Assembly: GCA_013360985.1 (NCBI GenBank)
Contig: JABWAM010000180.1
Location: forward strand, 1 to 5,253
Source: Verrucomicrobiia bacterium
GTDB taxonomy: Bacteria; Verrucomicrobiota; Verrucomicrobiia; JABWAM01
Length of the DNA: 5,253 nucleotides
Direction of reading: 5' to 3'
Below, in pieces: positions 1 through 4,881 of the stretch. The translations under genes and the position numbers were made by a program. A model generated the notes under the pieces. That model made no database searches, had not been told where the DNA came from, and saw only the letters and a program-made list of their open reading frames with translations. The first letter of the stretch is position 1, and each line of letters starts with the position of its first letter.

Positions 1-1
1 C

Positions 2-265
2 TTCGGGGGCGGAGTGGCCGACTCGCTTTTCGGCTCCGGTGCGGGCAATGTCCTCACGAAGATCACGACGTGGCTGGGGGTCATCTTCTTCTGCACGACC
101 ATATCGCTCGCGCTTCTCTACAGCCGCACTTCTTCAGGGGGCAAGAGCACCCTTGGCGCCCGTCTCGATGCCGCTGCGGTCACGAATGCGGACGCACACG
201 CCGCCGTCACGAACGCGCCGCCGCCTGTCCTCCCCGCCTCCACAAACGCGCCGGCGGGAAAATGA
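2..265 (+). CDS. secG: SecG, preprotein translocase subunit (C-terminal part, cut by the left edge)
   Basis: SecG is the small accessory subunit of the SecYEG inner-membrane channel, where it helps SecA-driven protein export. The 87 visible residues begin inside the Gly-rich cytoplasmic loop (FGGGVADSLFGSGAGN) that precedes the second membrane helix. The family pattern GN-x-LTK/TR follows at about residues 15-20, then a hydrophobic helix at about 21-41 (ITTWLGVIFFCTTISLALLY). A low-complexity tail rich in Ala, Thr, Asn and Pro follows, with recurring TNA/TNAP units (VTNADA, VTNAPPP, STNAPAG). The first membrane helix and the true start lie outside the window. A GTG at 14 opens the frame but falls inside the conserved loop, so it is not the start. 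The gene converges on fabD with 33 bp between stops. The helix plus Gly-loop signature makes the call good despite the missing half; the tail is not conserved in SecG generally. Confidence 0.85.
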   Translation, partial: FGGGVADSLFGSGAGNVLTKITTWLGVIFFCTTISLALLYSRTSSGGKSTLGARLDAAAVTNADAHAAVTNAPPPVLPASTNAPAGK

Positions 266-266
266 T

Positions 267-281
267 CTCCGCCTCCGGAGG
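267..281. other. Short dyad in the secG/fabD convergent gap
   Basis: The gap between the secG and fabD stops contains the perfect 10-bp palindrome CCTCCGGAGG (272-281). The overlapping sequence can also form a 5-bp stem, CTCCG (267-271) with CGGAG (276-280), around a 4-base loop. Such a structure could act as a bidirectional transcription stop between convergent genes, but no T-tract follows on either strand, so it is not a standard intrinsic terminator. No other termination signal is visible in the gap. Confidence 0.25.
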
Positions 282-298
282 GCCAGGTTCGCGGGTCT

Positions 299-1231
299 TT
301 ACGCGGAGCCGTCGGAGAAGACGGACAGCTTGGCCAGATCCGAAGGACGGCTGACGCTCACGACGTTCGCTGCGGGGGCGATGCGGCGCATGAGGCCGGC
401 GAGGACTTCTCCCGGGCCGAGTTCGAGAAACGCCTGGAACCCCTGGCTGAGGAGCGCGCGCATCGATTCCTCCCAGCGGACAGGGGAGGTGACCTGCTCG
501 ACGAGGCGACGCTGAATGTGCGAGAGGGCGTGAGGCTGGGCGGTGACGTTGCTGATCACGGGCGTTTCGCCCGGGCGAAAACGCAAAGAGGCCATATCGA
601 CGGCGAGTTGTTCAGCCGCGGATTTCATCAGGCGCGAATGATAGGCGCCGGCCACCGTGAGCGGCAGGGCGCGTTTTGCGCCGCGAGCTTTTGCCAGCGC
701 GACAGCCTTCGTGATCGCCTCTTTTTCCCCCGAGATCACGATTTGGCCCGGGCAATTGAGGTTGGCGACGTCCACGCCCGCCTCGGCGCACACCGCCTGG
801 AGCCGATCGAGGTCGAGCCCGAGGATCGAAGCCATGGCGCCCGCGGTTTTCTCGCAGGCGTCCTGCATGAGTTGCCCGCGGCGTCGGACGAGACGCAGAC
901 CGGTCTCGAAGGTCATCCATCCGGCGGCGGTCAAGGCGGTGAATTCACCGAGGGAAAGCCCGGCGGCCGCCTGGAACCGAAGGTCCGGGCGCACAGCGCG
1001 CACTGCGGCCAAGGCCGCCAAGCTGTGGACGAAAATGCCGGGCTGACACCACGCCGTCTGGGTTAAGTCGGCCTCCGGTCCATGGAAGCAGGTTTGCCGC
1101 AACGGCAGGTCGAGGATGCGGTCGGCTTCCTCGAAAATCGCGCGCGCCGGCGCGTTCTGGTCATGGAGTTCCCGTCCCATGCCCACGTACTGGGCGCCTT
1201 GCCCGGAGAAAAGGAGGGCGATTCGTTTCAT
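299..1231 (-). CDS. fabD: Malonyl-CoA:acyl-carrier-protein transacylase
   Basis: FabD moves the malonyl group from malonyl-CoA to acyl carrier protein, supplying the extender unit for type II fatty-acid synthesis in the cytoplasm. The protein is 310 residues, the usual family length. Visible signatures are the N-terminal LFSGQGAQ (7-14; Gln11 is the oxyanion-hole residue), the nucleophile elbow GLSLGE (91-96; Ser93), the carboxylate-binding Arg118 in RRRGQLMQ, the catalytic His198 in AYHSRLMK, and the C-terminal LELGPGEVL (269-277). The elbow carries Leu where E. coli has His (GHSLGE). The frame stays open upstream to 1363, but that extension overlaps hisS and has no family similarity. The ATG at 1231 places the conserved MKRIALLFSGQG at the N-terminus and overlaps the hisS stop as ATGA (1231-1228), implying translational coupling. 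Only a weak GGA lies upstream. No other fab or acpP gene is visible nearby. Confidence 0.96.
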   Translation of the reverse strand: MKRIALLFSGQGAQYVGMGRELHDQNAPARAIFEEADRILDLPLRQTCFHGPEADLTQTAWCQPGIFVHSLAALAAVRAVRPDLRFQAAAGLSLGEFTALTAAGWMTFETGLRLVRRRGQLMQDACEKTAGAMASILGLDLDRLQAVCAEAGVDVANLNCPGQIVISGEKEAITKAVALAKARGAKRALPLTVAGAYHSRLMKSAAEQLAVDMASLRFRPGETPVISNVTAQPHALSHIQRRLVEQVTSPVRWEESMRALLSQGFQAFLELGPGEVLAGLMRRIAPAANVVSVSRPSDLAKLSVFSDGSA

Positions 1232-2559
1232 GACGTTCCGCGCGGTTTCGCCTGCGCGCGGCGCAGACGGAGTGCATGCAGTTCGGTCTCGATTTCGGAG
1301 ATATGAATCGTTTTCTCCTCGCGTGCGGCGAGGAATTTGATCTTGACGAGGCCGCGCGGCCATTCGTCGGGACCGATCACGACGGCGGCTGTGGCGCGTT
1401 GGGAGGCGGCACGAAACTGTTTTCCCACCGCGCTGGATGCAAGAGGGTAATCCACGCGAAAGCCGGCCTGCCGCAGGCGTCGACCAAGGGCCAACAGGGC
1501 GGGGCGCAGGGTCTCGCTCACGAGAACCAGATAGACTTCAGGGCCATCGTCGAGTCGCGCGGGCCAGAGATTGCGCTCGGTGAGCATCTCGCTTAGCACG
1601 ACGTCGCCCATGCCGAAGCCGAGGGCGGGGAGCGGGGCGCCTCCAAGGTTTTCAAGGAGGTCGTCGTAGCGTCCGCCTCCGGAGATCGCGCGAAGGGCGC
1701 CTTTGCGATCGAAGGCTTCGAAGACGATGCCCGTGTAATAGGCCAGCCCGCGCACGATGGTGGGATCGAACTCCACGAATCCGCGCAGCCCCATGCATTC
1801 GATCAGCCCCATGAACCGCTGGAGGAGCAGGATGCGTTCCGACGCTTCCGGGACGGTCTCGAAACGCGCGGCGAATTGCGCGAGATCGCGGCTGCCGATC
1901 AGGTCCAGAAGGTCGTCCGCCGCTTTCTCCTCGATCCCGCTCTCTCGGAGTCTTTCGCGAACCTTTTCTCGCGGCTCGCGGGACAGCTTGTCCACCGCGG
2001 CAAACACCCGTCCCCGCGCTTCACCGCCGGAGATTCCGAGCGCCTCCAGCGCGGCGGAGAGCAGGCGACGATCGCTGACCCTGACCGAGAAGTCCTCGGC
2101 GGTCAGACCGAACGAGATCAGTGTCTCGATGAGGAGCGCCGTCAGTTCGACATCGGCCTCGACGGAAGATTCCCCCAGGATATCGCAGTTGAACTGGAAA
2201 TGTTCGCGCAGGCGGCCGCGTTGCTGCCGTTCGTAGCGGAAAAGCTGCGGAATTGAAAACCACTTGATCGGCTTCGGCAGAGACGCCCCTTGCGCCGCGA
2301 TCATGCGCGCGAGCGTCGGAGTCATCTCGGGGCGAAGGGCGATTGCGCGCCCGCCCTTGTCTTCGAAGCAGTAGAGCTGCGCGACGATCTCCTCTCCGCT
2401 CTTGCGGCGGTAGAGGTCCGTCAGCTCGAGCGGCGGGCCGTCGTAAGGCTCGAAACCGAAGCGGCGCGCGGATTCGCGCCAGCGCGCGAAGAGATACTCG
2501 CGGCGCGCGGCGCGTTCCGGAAAGAAATCACGAAATCCGGGGAGGGGATTGAGTTCCAT
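1228..2559 (-). CDS. hisS: Histidyl-tRNA synthetase
   Basis: HisRS is a cytoplasmic class II aminoacyl-tRNA synthetase that charges tRNA-His using ATP. The protein has 443 residues. The N-terminus PLPGFRDFFPE (5-15) is typical. The motif 1 region lies at about 39-58, and a histidine-pocket segment ALRPEMTPTLAR at 74-85. Motif 2 is FRYERQQRGRLRE (107-119) with its ATP-binding Arg108. The HisRS-specific RGLAYYTG (270-277) carries the catalytic Arg270, followed by SGGGRYDDL (293-301). The anticodon-binding domain spans about 338-425 (VGKQFRAA at 378-385, VVIGPDE at 393-399). Motif 3 reads ALGFGMGDVVL (312-322) and lacks the Arg of the common GxER form, so it resembles plant-organelle HisRS as I recall it. 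HisZ, the catalytically inactive paralogue, is unlikely because the catalytic Arg and full C-terminal domain are present. The ATG at 2559 gives the standard N-terminus; no clear Shine-Dalgarno precedes it. Upstream lies the HU-family gene, downstream fabD. Confidence 0.96.
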   Translation of the reverse strand: MELNPLPGFRDFFPERAARREYLFARWRESARRFGFEPYDGPPLELTDLYRRKSGEEIVAQLYCFEDKGGRAIALRPEMTPTLARMIAAQGASLPKPIKWFSIPQLFRYERQQRGRLREHFQFNCDILGESSVEADVELTALLIETLISFGLTAEDFSVRVSDRRLLSAALEALGISGGEARGRVFAAVDKLSREPREKVRERLRESGIEEKAADDLLDLIGSRDLAQFAARFETVPEASERILLLQRFMGLIECMGLRGFVEFDPTIVRGLAYYTGIVFEAFDRKGALRAISGGGRYDDLLENLGGAPLPALGFGMGDVVLSEMLTERNLWPARLDDGPEVYLVLVSETLRPALLALGRRLRQAGFRVDYPLASSAVGKQFRAASQRATAAVVIGPDEWPRGLVKIKFLAAREEKTIHISEIETELHALRLRRAQAKPRGTS

Positions 2560-2640
2560 GCAAGATTAAGGGGCGAACGCCGCGAAGAGGGCGACTCGCG
2601 AAAACGAGGCCGCGACGCAGACTGGACGACGCCGAGGCGC

Positions 2641-2657
2641 CGAGGCGGGCAGCCTCG
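2641..2657 (-). other. GC hairpin just after the HU-family gene
   Basis: CGAGGC (2641-2646) pairs with GCCTCG (2652-2657) around a 5-base loop, starting about seven bases past the stop codon of the HU-family gene. A second CGAGGC lies at 2633-2638 and could compete for the same partner. The nearest T-run on the minus strand (2614-2611) is about 27 bases further on, so this is not a typical intrinsic terminator. It could weaken read-through into hisS or protect the 3' end of the message. The rest of the 105-bp gap to hisS shows no recognisable promoter. Confidence 0.3.
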
Positions 2658-2664
2658 CGCATCG

Positions 2665-3021
2665 TCAGCGCGGAGTCGGCGCCCGAGGTTGAGCGCGAAA
2701 AGATTCTTGGGTGCGCGCCGTTTCGCCGACGCGGGTTGCCGGCTGCTTGAGTACCATGGCGCGGAGGTGTTTGCCCGGCTTGAACTTGACCACAGCTCGC
2801 GGAGGGATGCGGATGTCCGTCGCGGGCGCATTGGGATTGCGCCCCACGCGCGCTTTGCGAATTTTGACTTCGAACACGCCGAAGTTCCGGAGTTCGACGG
2901 TCTCTCCTTGAGCCAGCGATTCGACCAGGAGATCAAGGCATCGCTGCACAATGGTCAAAACGTCCTGTTGGACCATCGCGGTATCGTTGCTGATTCGGAC
3001 GACCAGATCGCGTTTTGTCAT
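2665..3021 (-). CDS. HU/IHF-family DNA-binding protein
   Basis: This is a small nucleoid protein that binds and bends DNA as a dimer, helping chromosome compaction, replication, recombination and transcription. From the ATG at 3021 it has 118 residues. The family start MTKRDLVVRIS, the helical dimerisation part (about 1-40), the signature VELRNFGVFEVKIRKARVGR (42-61), the DNA-intercalating Pro63 in GRNPNAP, and PPRAVVKFKPGKHLR (73-87) at the base of the second arm strand are all visible. GRNP and the arm are IHF-like, but HU and IHF subunits cannot be separated by eye, so no symbol is given. The protein runs about 25 residues past the usual end, in a Pro/Arg-containing tail. The frame is open upstream to 3072, but those 17 residues do not look like the family. 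No Shine-Dalgarno is evident. It is divergent from the reductase gene and leads toward hisS. Confidence 0.93.
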   Translation of the reverse strand: MTKRDLVVRISNDTAMVQQDVLTIVQRCLDLLVESLAQGETVELRNFGVFEVKIRKARVGRNPNAPATDIRIPPRAVVKFKPGKHLRAMVLKQPATRVGETARTQESFRAQPRAPTPR

Positions 3022-3043
3022 GACACGGGTGAAAGAAAAGACG

Positions 3044-3070
3044 GGGAGAAAAATACGGGGCTTTTCTCCC
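3044..3070. repeat. Perfect 9-bp inverted repeat upstream of the HU-family gene
   Basis: GGGAGAAAA (3044-3052) and TTTTCTCCC (3062-3070) are exact inverted copies separated by 9 bases. The repeat ends 22 bp before the ATG of the HU-family gene. On its transcript the repeat could fold into a hairpin; in DNA it could be an operator for a dimeric regulator or an autoregulatory site. It has no GC-rich stem followed by a U-run, so it is not a terminator. The repeat is visible directly; its function is inferred. Confidence 0.5.
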
Positions 3071-3146
3071 ACGCAATCCGCAGCCGGTCAAGCGCAAATT
3101 CGCGGAGGCCCGCGGAACGAAAATGCCGAGGGGAACCATTTCCGTT

Positions 3147-3163
3147 GGCGTCTATTTGACGCC
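3147..3163. promoter_or_regulatory. Dyad overlapping the putative -35 box of the reductase gene (possible operator)
   Basis: GGCGTC (3147-3152) and GACGCC (3158-3163) form a perfect 6-bp inverted repeat with a TATTT spacer. The right arm overlaps the putative -35 hexamer TTGACG, so a dimeric regulator bound here would be placed to control initiation. The same hexamers occur by chance inside the GC-rich coding region downstream, which limits the weight of the match. No known nitrite- or sulfur-responsive operator consensus is recognised. Confidence 0.35.
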
Positions 3164-3184
3164 TCGGGTTTCCTCCGCTAGCGT
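3156..3184 (+). promoter_or_regulatory. Putative sigma-70-type promoter of the nitrite/sulfite reductase gene
   Basis: A -35 box TTGACG (3156-3161, five of six consensus bases) is separated by 17 bp from a weak -10 box TAGCGT (3179-3184, matching at the first, second and last positions). Transcription would start near 3191, leaving a leader of only a few bases before the ATG at 3197. That fits the absence of a Shine-Dalgarno sequence. The -35 match and spacing are good, but the -10 is poor. Confidence 0.4.
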
Positions 3185-3196
3185 GCCGTGCTTCTC

Positions 3197-4819
3197 ATGA
3201 GCGAAAAGCCCCCTCCGGTTGCCCCCAATTTTGCCGCCGTCAAGGCCGGCGCGATCAAGCTGACCCATCAGGAGCGCATCAAACAGGAGAAGGACGGTCT
3301 GGCGGTGCTCGACGATCTGCTCGGGCGCTTCGCCCGCGACGGGTTTGCCTCGATTCCCGAAGAGGAGTTCGAGCGGACGAAGTGGTTCGGGTTTTACCGG
3401 CAGCGCCCGAAATCGTCCGGTTACTTCATGCAGCGCATCAAGATGCCCGGCGGCCAGTACACCGCCGAACAGGGCAAGGTGATCGCCGAGTTCGCCGCTG
3501 AACGCGCGCGCGGATTTCTCGACGTGACCACGCGTCAGACGTTCCAGATGCACTGGCTGCAGGTCGAGGATTTTCCGGTCTTTTGGAATCGGATCAAGGC
3601 GGTCGGGATGACGTCGAGCGGCGCCTGTGGAGACGACACCCGCAACGTGGTCGGCTGTCCGGTCGCTGGAGTGGATCCCCACGAGATCTTCGACGCGACG
3701 CCGTTCGCTCTCGCCGCGAGTCGGATGCTGACCGACAACCGCGATTTCTCGAATCTTCCGCGCAAATACAAGATTTCGATCAGCGGCTGCGCGATCCAAT
3801 GCGCCCAGCCGGACATCAACTGCCTCAGCCTTTTCGGCGTCCGCCGCGCAAACGGCGAGCCGGGCTTCGGCGTCATGGTGGGCGGCGGCCTGTCCATTTC
3901 GCCGCATCTCGCCCAGGTCCTTCCCGTCTTCGTTCCCCTCGAGGAGAAGAAGGTCCTCGACGTGGTGCGCGGGGTCTCTGAGATTTTCCGCGACGAAGGA
4001 TATCGCGCCAATCGGATGCGCGCCCGCCTGAAGTTTCTCGTGGCGGACTGGGGCGCCCAAAAGTTCACCGAAGAACTTCAGAAGCGCGTCGGCTTTCCGC
4101 TCGAGCCCGGCGAGGAATGGGTCCGGCCAAAAGACGCGGAGAGCGATCATTTCGGCGTGCATCCGCAGAAGCAGAAGGGCTTCTCCTACGTCGTCATCTC
4201 CTGCCTCGGCGGGCGCATCCGCGCGGAGAAACTGCGGAAGCTCTGCGAACTTTCCTCTGAGTTCGGCAGCGGACGGATGCGGAATACGAACAAACAGAAC
4301 ATCGCGCTGCTCGACATTCCCGAGGCGAAGCTTCCGTCGCTCCTGCAGGCCCTGGACGCCCACGGGCTTCCCTATCGCGCCTCCGAGTTCCGCAAGGGCG
4401 CGATCAGCTGCACAGGAACGGAATTTTGCAATCTGGCGGTGGTCGAGACCAAGAACCGCGTGATGCTCCTCGTTCAGCAGTTGGAGGAGACGGGGCTCAA
4501 CCCGGGCAAGATCCGGATCCACGTCAGCGGGTGTCCCTATTCCTGCAGTCAGTATCAGGTCGCCGACCTCGGGTTTCGAGGGACGAAAGCGAAAGTGGAC
4601 GGCCAGCAGGTGGACGCCTTCGAGATGTTCGTTGGCGGACGCCTCGGGGACGGCCGTCGTTTCAGCGAGCTGGTCAAAAGCAGAATTCCCTCGAAGGATC
4701 TGCATCTGGTCGTGCGCCGGGCGATCGAGTTCTATCTGGCCCATCGGCAGGGGACCGAGAGTTTCACCGATTTTTGCGCGCGCACTCCGCGCGAACAGAT
4801 TCGCGCGGCGCTCGCGTAA
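3197..4819 (+). CDS. Ferredoxin-dependent nitrite/sulfite reductase (siroheme, [4Fe-4S])
   Basis: This cytoplasmic hemoprotein reduces nitrite to ammonia or sulfite to sulfide by six electrons, most likely from ferredoxin. From the ATG at 3197 it has 540 residues, a normal one-chain NirA/SirA length. It shows two pseudo-symmetric halves. The cofactor cysteines are Cys405, Cys411, Cys446 and Cys450 (C-x5-C and SGCPYSC, C-x3-C). Anion- and siroheme-contacting residues by family comparison are Arg113 in TTRQTFQMHW, Arg149 in DDTRN, and Lys190 and Lys192 in LPRKYK. The segment GCPVAGVDPHEIFD (153-166) resembles ferredoxin-nitrite reductases, while Lys192 sits where nitrite reductases usually have Asn and sulfite reductases Lys, so the substrate is left open. 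The first half has extra cysteines (144, 154, 198, 202, 209). GTG at 3188 is an alternative start three codons earlier; neither has a clear ribosome site. No nitrate reductase, flavoprotein subunit or siroheme gene is in view. Confidence 0.93.
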   Translation: MSEKPPPVAPNFAAVKAGAIKLTHQERIKQEKDGLAVLDDLLGRFARDGFASIPEEEFERTKWFGFYRQRPKSSGYFMQRIKMPGGQYTAEQGKVIAEFAAERARGFLDVTTRQTFQMHWLQVEDFPVFWNRIKAVGMTSSGACGDDTRNVVGCPVAGVDPHEIFDATPFALAASRMLTDNRDFSNLPRKYKISISGCAIQCAQPDINCLSLFGVRRANGEPGFGVMVGGGLSISPHLAQVLPVFVPLEEKKVLDVVRGVSEIFRDEGYRANRMRARLKFLVADWGAQKFTEELQKRVGFPLEPGEEWVRPKDAESDHFGVHPQKQKGFSYVVISCLGGRIRAEKLRKLCELSSEFGSGRMRNTNKQNIALLDIPEAKLPSLLQALDAHGLPYRASEFRKGAISCTGTEFCNLAVVETKNRVMLLVQQLEETGLNPGKIRIHVSGCPYSCSQYQVADLGFRGTKAKVDGQQVDAFEMFVGGRLGDGRRFSELVKSRIPSKDLHLVVRRAIEFYLAHRQGTESFTDFCARTPREQIRAALA

Positions 4820-4824
4820 CGGCG

Positions 4825-4866
4825 AGGCGTCCGACAGACCGTGGCAAAGGCTCTTCGCGGACGCCT
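4825..4866. repeat. 9-bp inverted repeat between the reductase and trmL
   Basis: AGGCGTCCG (4825-4833) and CGGACGCCT (4858-4866) are exact inverted copies around a 24-base loop. They start six bases after the reductase stop and end 15 bases before the trmL ATG, so the structure fills most of the 62-bp gap. No T-tract follows, which argues against a classical terminator. It could be an RNA stem that tunes read-through or translation of the next gene, or a protein site. A further CGGACG (4871-4876) directly repeats part of the right arm. Confidence 0.45.
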
Positions 4867-4881
4867 GGAACGGACGGGAAG

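Noticed and set aside
518..1066. A 182-residue plus-strand frame inside fabD
   Set aside because: It is a shadow of fabD on the opposite strand with no family signature.
1232..1363. N-terminal extension of FabD by 44 residues
   Set aside because: The extension lies within hisS coding sequence, and the conserved FabD N-terminus starts exactly at the ATG at 1231.
3022..3072. N-terminal extension of the HU-family protein by 17 residues
   Set aside because: HU/IHF proteins begin with the M-x-K-x-D/E-L pattern seen at 3021; the upstream residues show no similarity and come from the intergenic repeat region.
3050..3091. Possible leftward promoter for the HU-family gene: TTGACC (3091-3086) with TATTTT (3055-3050) on the minus strand
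   Set aside because: The spacing is 30 bp, far beyond the usual 16-18 bp, and no acceptable -10 box lies at the right distance from TTGACC.
3101..3114. CGCGG/CCGCG 5-bp stem in the divergent gap
   Set aside because: It is very short and made only of G/C in GC-rich DNA, so it is expected by chance.
2290..3159. A 289-residue open frame on the plus strand across hisS, the gap and the HU-family gene
   Set aside because: It runs antisense to two well-supported genes, is Arg-rich, and has no recognisable motif.
3152..4744. A 530-residue open frame on the minus strand opposite the reductase gene
   Set aside because: It lies almost entirely antisense to a gene with clear family motifs, and its His/Ala/Arg/Glu-rich composition is what complementary reading of a GC-rich gene produces. 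No domain is recognisable.
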